64,000 nucleotides of DNA from Bacteroidota bacterium (GTDB taxonomy: Bacteria; Bacteroidota; Bacteroidia; B-17B0; Aurantibacillaceae): assembly GCA_018267475.1 (NCBI GenBank), contig JAFDYI010000025.1, positions 1-64,000 of the forward strand, given 5' to 3'. How positions within the stretch are numbered: position 1 is the stretch's first letter; each line of letters begins with the position of its first letter. Under the pieces are notes generated by a model that was given only the letters and a program-made list of their open reading frames with translations, searched no databases and had not been told where the DNA came from. Positions 1 through 8,213 of this stretch are shown in pieces. Both the position numbers and the translations under genes were made by a program.

Positions 1-517
1 TACCATGCGTTTCATCCATACCGTACGTTTCATCCATACCATGCGTTTCATCCATACCGTGCGTTTCATCCATACCATGCGTTTCATCCATACCGTGCGT
101 TTCATCCATACCGCGCGTTTCATCCATACCGCGCGTTTCATCCATACCGTGCGTTTCATCCATACCATGCGTTTCATCCATACCATGCGTTTCATCCACC
201 ACGAACCCACCATCCATTCCATCCGCACCGTTCATATCGTCGTTCGTTTTATCAATAATAACGATCGCGTGCAAATGATTGGGCATTATTATATATTCAT
301 CCAAAAACAATTCATTTCTGATTTCAAATGATTTTAACCATTCTGAATCAACAATTTTACCAAAATCGGATAAAATCATTTCACCATTTACGATATTACC
401 TAAATTGCATTCTCTGTTTTGGGTTACAAGGGTGATAAAATAGGCCCCATTACTGGAATAATCCCAACCTTTCAACCTATTAGACGCTATTCGATATTTG
501 CCATTAAATTTTTCCAT
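1..517 (-). CDS. REP-associated tyrosine transposase (RAYT, Y1/IS200-like), 3' part beyond window
   Basis: Reading the minus strand from the ATG at 517 gives an open frame that runs off the left edge without a stop (172 codons). The N-terminus has the RAYT pattern: a KGWDYSSNGAYFITLVTQNR stretch (residues about 18-37) and, near residue 81, the MPNHLHAIV block that carries the HUH (His-hydrophobic-His) metal site. The catalytic tyrosine should lie beyond the edge. About 30 residues after the HUH motif the protein enters a tandem repeat (DETHGM, see 5-202), which is not part of the normal fold. The start is 5 bp after the hsdR stop on the same strand, so the two are probably co-transcribed. RAYTs are domesticated single-strand transposases that process palindromic REP elements; that role is family knowledge. 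It was overlooked by simple frame listing because it has no stop inside the window. Confidence 0.85.
   Translation of the reverse strand, partial: MEKFNGKYRIASNRLKGWDYSSNGAYFITLVTQNRECNLGNIVNGEMILSDFGKIVDSEWLKSFEIRNELFLDEYIIMPNHLHAIVIIDKTNDDMNGADGMDGGFVVDETHGMDETHGMDETHGMDETRGMDETRGMDETHGMDETHGMDETHGMDETHGMDETYGMDETHG
5..202 (-). repeat. 11-copy 18-bp in-frame tandem repeat inside the RAYT gene
   Basis: Eleven consecutive copies of an 18-bp unit (plus strand ATGCGTTTCATCCATACC with A/G/C variation at the first codon and a changed last copy) plus a partial copy at positions 1-4. The unit is exactly six codons, so the minus-strand transposase frame stays open and reads DETHGM repeatedly (one copy DETYGM). 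Variation is almost confined to one or two third/first codon positions, so the array looks young or is being homogenised. The array may continue left of the window. Confidence 0.95.
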
Positions 518-522
518 AAATA

Positions 523-3345
523 TCAGGCAACTAATGTTTCATTTAGTTCTGTAATTACGTTTTCGTAGTCCGCCCCAAACAACTGATAAAATTTACCAAT
601 ACCGCCCAAAGCATCAAAAGGCGTATATTCAAAATCTTCTTTTTCGATATGATACGAATTGACCAAGTGGTCTTTTATCATTCGCAGCCAGTCCATTTGT
701 TCGGTAGTAAAGCGGTTGTGCTTTCCTGCATTTTGTTTAAAAATCCAGTTTTTAAAATTATCGTCAATGGTTTTATCAAAAGGTTTTAGTTCGCTGTCAA
801 TGCCACAAGCCCTGCGTATTAAAGAAACCAGCAACGTCAGAGACGCACGGCCGTGCGTCTGTGCATCATTTGGGATTTTATCGAGCAGAGCGTATGCCGC
901 CCAAACATAATCTGGGGCAAGGGCGGGCTTGTCCAATTTTAGTTTATCGAACACTTCTTTTATCATTTTAAAAGTAATGTTTCTGCGGTTGTAGGGTTGC
1001 TTATAAAAAATAGTGAGTGCTTTTATCTCATCTTGGTTAGCAAGCAGATACTCGCTAAAATCTTTTACAATTTCCTTGGCTTTGTCCACCGAGGTAGTGT
1101 CCCATTCGGCTTTGGTTACTTTATCAATATTGTGGCTGTCTATAATTTGCTCGTGTTCTTGGCGTACTTTTTCAATGTAGTCGTTCAGCTTACCATTAAA
1201 GGTAGCAGCAGCCGTTTCAATCAATTCTTTTTGTGCTTCTTGTTTGGCTTGTTCTATCAAAGCAGGCGTGCGGTCTTGCACAGGTATTGCTTCAATGATT
1301 GGTTTTGCCTCTTCTTCAATGGCATCTTCATCAAAAGCAGATAGCAATTCTTTACTAATTTGTTTCAAGTTTTTGCCTTTACTGTGTTCCAATAATTTTT
1401 CCTTTTCCTTGTCGGTAATTTCTTTTTCCAAACGGATAAGGCGATTAGCCAAGGAAAGAAACAAATCTTCTTCAGCTACACCCATTGTAACGGCTCCCAA
1501 AATATCTTTGAGTGCTACGGTGGGTTTGCGTTCCAAAGGTCGGCTATCGGTTTTTTTAGATTTAGTTACGCCAATGGCATCTACAATAATGAAATGAGTT
1601 TTGGCATTAGCGGTTTTCGATACCATTTGCAAAGCATCTTTGTTAATGGTACGTGTGCCTCTGCCTTTCATTTGTTCAAAGTAGTTGATACTTTTCACAT
1701 CACGCATAAAAAGCAATACTTCCAACGGTTTTACATCTGTTCCTGTAGCAATCATATCTACCGTAACGGCAATGCGTGGATAGTATGAATTTCGGAAACG
1801 GTTCAATACCGATTTGGGGTCTTCCTGAATTTTGTAAGTGAGTTTTTTGCAGAAGTCGTCTCCTTCGTTAAATTCTTCCCGAATGATTTTGATAATATCG
1901 TCTGCGTGGCTGTCGGTTTTAGCAAACACCAAGGTTTTAGGTACTTCATATTCTCCATTTTCGTCTTTTCGGTTGGGGAAAATTTCGGCTTCCAATGCCG
2001 TTTTATATTGGCGGATGATATTGCGTATCTGACTTGGATTGACCACCTTTTTATCCAAATCGTTTCTTAGGTATTCGGTGTCTTCGTCTTCTTGTGTCCA
2101 ACGGTTTTTTCGGGTGAGTTTGTCTCTTCTGTCCACAAACCAACCTGCTTTTATGACGCTTCCTTTTTGCGAAATTTCCGTTTCGATATTATACACATCA
2201 TACGGCACATTTACGCCATCAATCACCGATTCTTCATAGGTGTATTGGCTGACTACATTTTCCTCAAAAAAACCAAAAGTTCTTTTGTCGGGTGTGGCGG
2301 TTAAGCCAATCAGAAAAGCATCAAAATAATCCAATACTTGTTTCCAAAGGTTGTAAATAGAACGGTGGCACTCGTCAATCACAATAAAATCAAATTGCTC
2401 AATGGGTACTCTTGGCGAATATTCCACAGGGATAGCCTGTTTTTGATTTCGCTGTTGCTCCATCCAAGTTGATTCGTTTGGGTTGGTATCTTCTGCACCT
2501 TCATCCAATTCTTCACCTTTCAAAATGGCGTACATTCGTTGAATGGTAGAAATACACACCTGACTATCGGAAGCGATATAACTTGAAGTCAATCGCTGTA
2601 CATTATAAAATTCTGTGAATTTGCGGTTGCTGTCGTTGGGTACAAAAGCCATAAATTCCTGTTCGGCTTGTTCGCCCAAATTTTTGGTATCCACCAAAAA
2701 CAAAATGCGTTTGGCGTTGGCGTGTTCCAATAAGCGATACACAAATGTAGCAGCCGTAAAGGTTTTACCTGCACCAGTAGCCATTTGTATTAAGGCTTTG
2801 GGTTTGTTCTTTTTAAAAGATTGCTCCAAGTTTTTAATCGCCTTAATTTGAGCAGAGCGAAGCCCTGCCTCATTTAAAGCAGGAATATCTAACAATCTTC
2901 CTCTTAAACTTTTGTCTTTTTGCAACCATTCCGCCAAGGTTTCGGGTTTGTAAAACCAAAAAATGTTTCGTCCTCTTGGCTTTGGGTCTCGTGTATCTCT
3001 GAAACGAGTAATTGTTCCCGTACTTTCAAACACAAAAGGCAAAGGATCGTTCTTTAAGTATTTCAGTTTGGCGTTGGCATATTCAATAGATTGGTCTTCA
3101 GCAACTGTGAGTTTATGTCCTTCGTCTTCTTTTTTGGCTTCAATTATTCCCACGGGTTTTTTGTCCACAAACAGTACATAGTCGGCAAAGCCCGAAGCGG
3201 CTTGATATTCTCTCACGGCAACACCTTTGCTTGCTCCCAAGTCCACTTCATTTTTTGATTGAACAATCCAACTCGCTTCTTTCAACATCAAGTCGATTTT
3301 GTCTCGAGCTATTTGTTCAGGATTTTGATTTTTATCTGTACTCAT
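523..3345 (-). CDS. hsdR: Type I restriction enzyme R subunit (HsdR, EcoEI/EcoKI-like)
   Basis: A 940-residue protein giving the nuclease and DNA-translocating motor of a type I restriction-modification complex with HsdM and HsdS. Visible parts in order: N-terminal PD-(D/E)xK nuclease (D55, E69-A-K71); Walker A MATGAGKT at 188-195; DECH box at 324-327; motif III LTATP near 348; motif VI QMKGRGTRT near 560; long helical C-terminal domain. Residues 829-835 read QTHGRAS and are encoded by a perfect palindrome (841-860), which looks like an in-frame insertion. Neither hsdM nor hsdS is upstream: the preceding minus-strand gene is uppP, 122 bp away, so the partners must lie left of the window or elsewhere. 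The RAYT gene follows after 5 bp. The catalytic motifs are intact. Confidence 0.95.
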   Translation of the reverse strand: MSTDKNQNPEQIARDKIDLMLKEASWIVQSKNEVDLGASKGVAVREYQAASGFADYVLFVDKKPVGIIEAKKEDEGHKLTVAEDQSIEYANAKLKYLKNDPLPFVFESTGTITRFRDTRDPKPRGRNIFWFYKPETLAEWLQKDKSLRGRLLDIPALNEAGLRSAQIKAIKNLEQSFKKNKPKALIQMATGAGKTFTAATFVYRLLEHANAKRILFLVDTKNLGEQAEQEFMAFVPNDSNRKFTEFYNVQRLTSSYIASDSQVCISTIQRMYAILKGEELDEGAEDTNPNESTWMEQQRNQKQAIPVEYSPRVPIEQFDFIVIDECHRSIYNLWKQVLDYFDAFLIGLTATPDKRTFGFFEENVVSQYTYEESVIDGVNVPYDVYNIETEISQKGSVIKAGWFVDRRDKLTRKNRWTQEDEDTEYLRNDLDKKVVNPSQIRNIIRQYKTALEAEIFPNRKDENGEYEVPKTLVFAKTDSHADDIIKIIREEFNEGDDFCKKLTYKIQEDPKSVLNRFRNSYYPRIAVTVDMIATGTDVKPLEVLLFMRDVKSINYFEQMKGRGTRTINKDALQMVSKTANAKTHFIIVDAIGVTKSKKTDSRPLERKPTVALKDILGAVTMGVAEEDLFLSLANRLIRLEKEITDKEKEKLLEHSKGKNLKQISKELLSAFDEDAIEEEAKPIIEAIPVQDRTPALIEQAKQEAQKELIETAAATFNGKLNDYIEKVRQEHEQIIDSHNIDKVTKAEWDTTSVDKAKEIVKDFSEYLLANQDEIKALTIFYKQPYNRRNITFKMIKEVFDKLKLDKPALAPDYVWAAYALLDKIPNDAQTHGRASLTLLVSLIRRACGIDSELKPFDKTIDDNFKNWIFKQNAGKHNRFTTEQMDWLRMIKDHLVNSYHIEKEDFEYTPFDALGGIGKFYQLFGADYENVITELNETLVA
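841..860. repeat. 20-bp perfect palindrome (REP-like) inside hsdR
   Basis: AGACGCACGG followed by its exact reverse complement CCGTGCGTCT, GC-rich (70%) in AT-rich surroundings. A single mismatch follows on each side and then one further pair matches. It keeps the hsdR frame and encodes QTHGRAS. Its half, GAGACGCACGG, resembles the repeat unit of the neighbouring RAYT gene (GATGAAACGCAYGGT on the coding strand). This fits a REP element of the type RAYT proteins act upon; that link is inferred. Confidence 0.85.
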
Positions 3346-3467
3346 ATTGTCGTCTGTCGGTGATGCATTAGCAAAAAATCGCTCTTTTTTCTATATGCTA
3401 CAAAAATTTCATTACCATAATTGTTAACCCAACTATTTTTTTACAGAGCCTAGTGCCTTTACCATCT

Positions 3468-4262
3468 CTACAACACCGAAAGCGGTATTTTAAAAATATA
3501 TAGCAAAATAATAAGGGCTCCTATCGCAATGCGATACCAGCCAAACCATTTAAATTCATGCTTTGATAGAAACTCAATAAAAAATTTAATGGCTAGCAAA
3601 GCCACCACAAAAGCTATTACATTTCCTACTGCTAATACTTTTATCTCTTCGGAAGAAGGCAAACCTTTGTGCTTATAAAAATCATACAATTTCTTTCCGG
3701 TAGCTGCTACCATAGTAGGTACGGCCAAGAAAAAAGAAAACTCAGCGGCTGTTTTTCTGCTTAGTTTTTGAGTGAGACCTCCCACAATAGTAGCCCCGCT
3801 GCGCGACACGCCGGGTATTAAGGCTATACACTGAAAAAAACCAATTTTTAACGCCTGCCCATAAGATACCTCATTAGATAAGGACGCTCTTTCAGGGGGA
3901 AACCAAGCATCTACAAACAAAAAAACAATTCCTCCTAGGAATAAAGAAATACCTACTCCTAAAGGACTTTCAAGCAGGTTATCAATCACATCACCCAACA
4001 AAATACCGATACAGGCAGCCGGAATAAAAGCTACCAATAGTTTGATATAAAATACAAATGTTTGAAAAAAACGTTTCCAATACATCACCACTACAGCCGC
4101 TATAGCACCTAACTGAATGGCTACGGTAAACAGTTTTACAAAATCGGAGGAGGGCATACCCATAAGGCCTGTAGCAATAATCATGTGTCCGGTACTGGAT
4201 ACGGGTAAAAATTCCGTAAGGCCTTCAACAAGTGCTAAAATAAAGGCATGCAACCAACTCAT
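3468..4262 (-). CDS. uppP: Undecaprenyl-diphosphatase UppP/BacA
   Basis: A 264-residue polytopic membrane protein that dephosphorylates undecaprenyl diphosphate so that the lipid carrier can be reused for peptidoglycan and O-antigen synthesis; loss of it usually sensitises cells to bacitracin. The two family signatures are present: [14 protein letters not shown] (residues 13-26) with the catalytic Glu, and PGVSRSGAT near 150. Length is normal. It lies 6 bp after the DUF3098 gene, the usual Bacteroidota order (ftsX, DUF3098, uppP, truB), although ftsX and truB are not present here; instead hsdR follows, suggesting a local rearrangement. Confidence 0.97.
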   Translation of the reverse strand: MSWLHAFILALVEGLTEFLPVSSTGHMIIATGLMGMPSSDFVKLFTVAIQLGAIAAVVVMYWKRFFQTFVFYIKLLVAFIPAACIGILLGDVIDNLLESPLGVGISLFLGGIVFLFVDAWFPPERASLSNEVSYGQALKIGFFQCIALIPGVSRSGATIVGGLTQKLSRKTAAEFSFFLAVPTMVAATGKKLYDFYKHKGLPSSEEIKVLAVGNVIAFVVALLAIKFFIEFLSKHEFKWFGWYRIAIGALIILLYIFKIPLSVL

Positions 4263-4268
4263 AGCGGC

Positions 4269-4505
4269 TTATTTAGCTTTTGGCTTGCGCATAATAGAAA
4301 CCAAAACGGTAATAAAACCGGCCAAACAAACCAAAGGGGCTACGGTAATACGACGTGTACTAAAAATTTCGGGGCTAAACTTATTAGGATCTTCGCTTCC
4401 GCCCCCCATCATCAATAAATACCCAAGTACTACTAAGGCAATGCCCGCTACAAAAAATTTGTAGTTTTCTTTCGCCATACCTAATCCTTTTTGCTCTATG
4501 CTCAT
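4269..4505 (-). CDS. DUF3098 small membrane protein
   Basis: A 78-residue protein with two predicted membrane helices (about 15-33 and 52-70) joined by the hydrophilic GGGSEDPNKFSPEIFS stretch, which is the signature of DUF3098. Its function is unknown; in Bacteroidota it sits beside cell-envelope genes (ftsX, uppP), so an envelope role is inferred. The start at 4505 is taken; a second ATG at 4478 (MAKENYK) is possible. A near-consensus -7 box TACCTTCG on the minus strand at 4523-4530 would start transcription near 4518. It probably forms a two-gene unit with uppP. Confidence 0.85.
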   Translation of the reverse strand: MSIEQKGLGMAKENYKFFVAGIALVVLGYLLMMGGGSEDPNKFSPEIFSTRRITVAPLVCLAGFITVLVSIMRKPKAK

Positions 4506-4567
4506 AGTTGATTAATTTTAGGCGAAGGTACACATCTATTTTTAGATTTACAAGATTCGTAAATAAT

Positions 4568-4590
4568 AAACCCCCAAAAAATGGGGGTTT
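4568..4590 (-). terminator. Rho-independent terminator after tRNA-Arg
   Basis: Perfect stem AAACCCCC (4568-4575) / GGGGGTTT (4583-4590) with a 7-nt A-rich loop, 24 bp downstream of the tRNA 3' end on the minus strand and followed there by a T-rich run. The A/T-rich flanks are near-symmetric, so it could also stop plus-strand transcription. Confidence 0.8.
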
Positions 4591-4614
4591 TGTTATCTTT
4601 TGTGTTTTTTAAAG

Positions 4615-4688
4615 TGGTCTCGTAGGGAGTCGAACCCCAAACCTTCTGATCCGTAGTCAGATGCTCTATCCAGTTGAGCTACGAAACC
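4615..4688 (-). tRNA. tRNA-Arg (anticodon ACG)
   Basis: A 74-nt cloverleaf reads on the minus strand: acceptor GGTTTCG/CGAGACC, D-arm GCTC...GAGC, anticodon arm TCTGA-CTACGGA-TCAGA with anticodon ACG, variable AGGTT, T-arm TGGGG-TTCGACT-CCCTA, discriminator A. All stems pair (with G-T pairs). CCA is not encoded. A strong promoter lies just upstream and a terminator just downstream, so it is a single-gene unit. Confidence 0.97.
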
Positions 4689-4703
4689 ATTAAAAATGGA
4701 GCG

Positions 4704-4733
4704 CAAATATACATATTTTATTTAACTTGCAAA
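4704..4733 (-). promoter_or_regulatory. Bacteroidota-type promoter of tRNA-Arg
   Basis: On the minus strand TTTG (4730-4733), an 18-bp spacer, then TATATTTG (4704-4711), matching the -33/-7 consensus TTTG-N19-TAnnTTTG. Start of transcription is expected near 4699, about 11 nt before the mature tRNA. Confidence 0.8.
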
Positions 4734-4750
4734 GGTTTATATAACAGATT

Positions 4751-5560
4751 ATGCAAAAAACAATAGAACAAATTTGGGATAACAGAGAGCTGCTAAAGGC
4801 CCCCTCTGCGCAAGATGCTATACGAGCGGTTATAGAGCAACTGGATAAAGGGCTTTTGCGCGTAGCAGAACCGCTAAGCAATGGCAGTTGGCAAGTAAAC
4901 GATTGGGTAAAAAAAGCGGTTATCTTATATTTTCCTATACAAAAAATGGAAACCATTGACTTAGCCCCTTTTGAGTTTTATGACAAAATGAAATTAAAAA
5001 CGGGCTACCAAGCTATGGGAGTGCGCGTGGTGCCTCACGCTGTGGCGCGCTACGGCGCTTATTTAGCCAGCGGCGTTATTATGATGCCCAGCTACGTAAA
5101 CATAGGCGCTTATGTAGATAACCATACTATGGTAGATACCTGGGCTACCGTAGGCAGTTGCGCCCAAATAGGAAAAAACGTACACCTAAGTGGCGGCGTG
5201 GGTATAGGCGGCGTGTTAGAGCCCGTACAAGCTGCCCCTGTTATTATAGAAGATGGTTGCTTTATTGGCAGCCGATGTATTGTGGTAGAAGGGGTGCGCA
5301 TAGGCAAAGAAGCGGTGCTGGGCGCTAACGTTTGCCTAACACAGTCAACTAAAATAATAGACGTTACGCAAGAAAAACCCATAGAAAGCAAAGGCTTTGT
5401 GCCCGAAAGAAGTGTGGTAATACCCGGTAGCTACACAAAAAATTTTCCGGCCGGTGCCTTTCAAGTACCTTGTGCCCTTATTATCGGAAAAAGAAAAGAA
5501 AGTACCGATTTAAAAACATCGTTAAACGAAACATTAAGAGAATACAACATCGCCGTTTAA
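4751..5560 (+). CDS. dapD: 2,3,4,5-tetrahydropyridine-2,6-dicarboxylate N-succinyltransferase
   Basis: A 269-residue cytoplasmic enzyme that succinylates tetrahydrodipicolinate in the succinylase route to meso-diaminopimelate and lysine. The sequence shows the N-terminal helical domain (MQKTIEQIWDNRELL), then the left-handed beta-helix of hexapeptide repeats (residues about 105-215, with VNIGAYVDNHTMVDTWATVG), and the C-terminal PGSYTKNFPAGAF region. Length fits DapD. The product feeds murE (14.8 kb), whose DNPR motif indicates diaminopimelate-containing peptidoglycan. It is divergent from tRNA-Arg and followed after 17 bp by sixA. Confidence 0.97.
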   Translation: MQKTIEQIWDNRELLKAPSAQDAIRAVIEQLDKGLLRVAEPLSNGSWQVNDWVKKAVILYFPIQKMETIDLAPFEFYDKMKLKTGYQAMGVRVVPHAVARYGAYLASGVIMMPSYVNIGAYVDNHTMVDTWATVGSCAQIGKNVHLSGGVGIGGVLEPVQAAPVIIEDGCFIGSRCIVVEGVRIGKEAVLGANVCLTQSTKIIDVTQEKPIESKGFVPERSVVIPGSYTKNFPAGAFQVPCALIIGKRKESTDLKTSLNETLREYNIAV

Positions 5561-5577
5561 TCCACTATACTGCTATC

Positions 5578-6072
5578 ATGAAAACACTTACATTAGTACG
5601 ACACGCTAAATCAGAATGGGGGAACGAAGGCTTAGCCGATTGCTACCGACCACTAAACGCAACAGGATATACCGATGCCGGCCTTATATCCAAACAACTG
5701 GTAAAAAAAATACCGCCGCCCACTTATTGGCTTACAAGCCCTGCCATCAGAGCTTACTCAACGGCTTTCATTTTTTCAAACACATTCAAATACGAAACAG
5801 AAAACATTCAAATAAAAAATAATATATACGAAGCTCCTTTCAAAACTTTAAAAAAAATACTAAGTGCCCTGCCCGACAAGCATCAAAACGTCATTTTGTT
5901 TGGGCACAACCCGGGTTTAACCGATTTATTTAACGATATATCCGACTCTTATGCCGACAACATTCCGGCGGGCGGTGTGGTGCACCTCATTTATCCGGAT
6001 AAATATTGGAAAAACATAAGCAACTTCAAACTAAAAAACGATTTTTATCTTTACCCAAAAGAATTTAAGTAA
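5578..6072 (+). CDS. sixA: SixA-like phosphohistidine phosphatase
   Basis: A 164-residue histidine-phosphatase-superfamily protein. The start is set at ATG 5578 because it places the phospho-acceptor LVRHAKSEW (RHA variant of RHG) at residues 5-13, as usual; a longer frame beginning at 5470 overlaps dapD and adds a basic non-conserved tail. The second catalytic histidine lies in FGHNPGLTDL near residue 107. SixA enzymes dephosphorylate phosphohistidines, for example on phosphotransfer domains; the substrate here cannot be told. It is 2 bp before ppk1, an arrangement that suggests co-expression with polyphosphate metabolism. Confidence 0.9.
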   Translation: MKTLTLVRHAKSEWGNEGLADCYRPLNATGYTDAGLISKQLVKKIPPPTYWLTSPAIRAYSTAFIFSNTFKYETENIQIKNNIYEAPFKTLKKILSALPDKHQNVILFGHNPGLTDLFNDISDSYADNIPAGGVVHLIYPDKYWKNISNFKLKNDFYLYPKEFK

Positions 6073-6074
6073 TT

Positions 6075-8213
6075 ATGGCAGTTAAATACCTACCCTATAT
6101 AAATAGAGAAATAGCGTGGCTATCTTTTAATGAGCGCGTGTTGCAAGAAGCCGCAGACCCCGGCACCCCTTTATTAGAGCGTATTAAATTTTTAGCTATT
6201 TTTTCTAATAACCGTGATGAGTTTTATAGGGTACGAGTAGCCACCGTAAAACGTATGATACCCCTAGGGAGGCGCGCTATCCCTTTAATTGGAGCACACC
6301 CAAACGATTTATTACAAACCATTTTAAATAGAGTAATACATCAACAAAACCAATTTGAAGAAATATACCAACACCTATTAAAAGAACTAAAACGAGAAAA
6401 AATTTTATTGCTAAACGAAAAGCAATTGCGCCCCTCTCAGCAAAAAGTAATTCGCGAGTTTTTTCACGAAAAAGTACTTTCTAATTTATTTCCTATTTTA
6501 TTAGATGAGGCAAAACCCTTTCCATCTCTGCGAGATAAATCAAGCTATTTATTTATTCGTCTGTTAGACAAAGAACAAAAAAAACAAAGCTTTGCCCTGG
6601 TAGAAGTGCCCACTAAAAACATGTCGCGCTTTTTTGTTTTACCTAAAGAGGGCGATAGCCGTTGTGTTATTTTGTTAGACGATGTGATTCGTTTTTGTGC
6701 CGATGAAATTTTTGCTGTCTTAGGGCTAAAAGCCTCCGATATTTTTAACATCAAACTTACTCGAGACGCCGAACTTTCTTTAGATAACGATGTAGCCTCG
6801 CACAGCATGGTAGAAAAAATATCTAAAGGCTTAAAGCAACGAAAAAAAGGATTGCCCGTACGCCTGGTATTTGACGGCAGCCTACCGGAAGACATGAAGA
6901 ATTTTTTATTAAAAAAAATAAGCCTTACCAAAAAAGACGCGCCTATACCCGGTGGGCGTTACCATAACTTTAAAGATTTTATTGATTTTCCCGACTTAGG
7001 AAGAAAAGACCTCCTTCATCAAAAAATAAAAACCCTAGAGCATAAGCTGTTTGCCAACTACAAAAACAGTTTATTGCAGGCTATAAAAAAAGAAGATGTA
7101 CTGCTGGTATATCCTTATCATACTTTTGATCATATCATTTCTATACTACGCGAGGCCTCTATGAACCCTACTGTAGAAGAAATAAAAATAACGGCTTACC
7201 GTTTGGCCGACTCCTCTAAAGTAGCCAACGCTTTGATAAATGCGCTAAAAAACGGGAAAAAAGTAACTTTAGTGGTAGAACTGCAAGCCCGTTTTGATGA
7301 AGAAAACAATTTATACTGGGCCAACAAGCTAGAAGAAGAAGGAGCCACCATCATATACGGTGTACCTAACCTAAAAGTACATGCCAAACTTTTTTTAATT
7401 ACCTCTAGAGAAAACGGAAAAATAGTACAATATGCTCATATAGGTACCGGAAATTTTAATGAAAAAACAGCTAAAATATATACAGACTGCAGCCTGCTGA
7501 CCTGCGATAAAAAAATATGTACAGAAGTAAGCCGCGTATTTGATTTTTTTGCCGATAACTTTAAGATAGGGCATTACAAACACTTAGCCGTATCTCCTTT
7601 TAATATGCGCAAAACATTTACCAACCTTATCAATAAGGAAATAGCGCATGCCAAGGCAGGCAAGCCCGCTTACATCATTTTAAAAATGAACAACCTGGTA
7701 GATAGAAAAATTATTAATCACTTGTATCAAGCATCGCAGGCTGGAGTAGAAATAAAATTAATCATACGAGGTATTTGCTCTTTGGTATGTGGAGTAAAAG
7801 ATATTAGCGACCGTATTTCCGGAGTGAGCATTGTAGATAAATTTTTGGAGCACATGCGCATTTTTGTTTTTGCTAATGGAGGCGATGAAAAGATATTTCT
7901 TTCCTCGGCCGATTGGATGACGCGCAACCTGGATCACCGATGCGAAGTAGCCGTGCCCGTGCAAAGCCCACACATTCAAAAAATATTAAAAGAGATCTTA
8001 CGCCTACAATTATTAGGCAATATCAAAGCACGTATTTTAGACCACAACCTAAGCAACACATACAAACAATCTACAAAAAAAGAAGCTAAAATACGCGCAC
8101 AAGATGCCATATATACCTACCTACAAAAAGAAACAGGCCTTGAAACAAACGAACAAAAAACAAGTATAAACAAATCTTCAAAAAAAACAAAACCTATTCT
8201 TTCTAACGTATGA
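6075..8213 (+). CDS. ppk1: Polyphosphate kinase 1
   Basis: A 712-residue enzyme that reversibly makes inorganic polyphosphate from ATP. The four-domain order is visible: N-terminal INREIAWLSFNERVL (about 9-24), head domain, and two phospholipase-D-like C-terminal domains. The autophosphorylated histidine sits in the AHIGTGNFNE block (about residue 455), and the second His in LDHRCEVAVP (about 615). A Lys/Ser-rich tail of 60 residues follows the conserved core. The stop overlaps the start of ppx by 4 bp (ATGA), so synthesis and degradation are translationally coupled. Confidence 0.97.
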   Translation: MAVKYLPYINREIAWLSFNERVLQEAADPGTPLLERIKFLAIFSNNRDEFYRVRVATVKRMIPLGRRAIPLIGAHPNDLLQTILNRVIHQQNQFEEIYQHLLKELKREKILLLNEKQLRPSQQKVIREFFHEKVLSNLFPILLDEAKPFPSLRDKSSYLFIRLLDKEQKKQSFALVEVPTKNMSRFFVLPKEGDSRCVILLDDVIRFCADEIFAVLGLKASDIFNIKLTRDAELSLDNDVASHSMVEKISKGLKQRKKGLPVRLVFDGSLPEDMKNFLLKKISLTKKDAPIPGGRYHNFKDFIDFPDLGRKDLLHQKIKTLEHKLFANYKNSLLQAIKKEDVLLVYPYHTFDHIISILREASMNPTVEEIKITAYRLADSSKVANALINALKNGKKVTLVVELQARFDEENNLYWANKLEEEGATIIYGVPNLKVHAKLFLITSRENGKIVQYAHIGTGNFNEKTAKIYTDCSLLTCDKKICTEVSRVFDFFADNFKIGHYKHLAVSPFNMRKTFTNLINKEIAHAKAGKPAYIILKMNNLVDRKIINHLYQASQAGVEIKLIIRGICSLVCGVKDISDRISGVSIVDKFLEHMRIFVFANGGDEKIFLSSADWMTRNLDHRCEVAVPVQSPHIQKILKEILRLQLLGNIKARILDHNLSNTYKQSTKKEAKIRAQDAIYTYLQKETGLETNEQKTSINKSSKKTKPILSNV

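Noticed and set aside
1-202. CRISPR array
   Set aside because: Units are 18 bp and directly adjacent with no spacers; they code in frame.
5-331. Plus-strand frame made of RFIHT repeats, as a repeat protein
   Set aside because: It is the antisense of the RAYT gene, which has recognisable transposase motifs and continues past the repeat.
523-3345. Defence island around hsdR
   Set aside because: No hsdM, hsdS or other defence gene is visible in the window; only the RAYT gene is adjacent.
5470-5577. N-terminal extension of SixA
   Set aside because: It overlaps dapD in another frame and the conserved protein starts at 5578.
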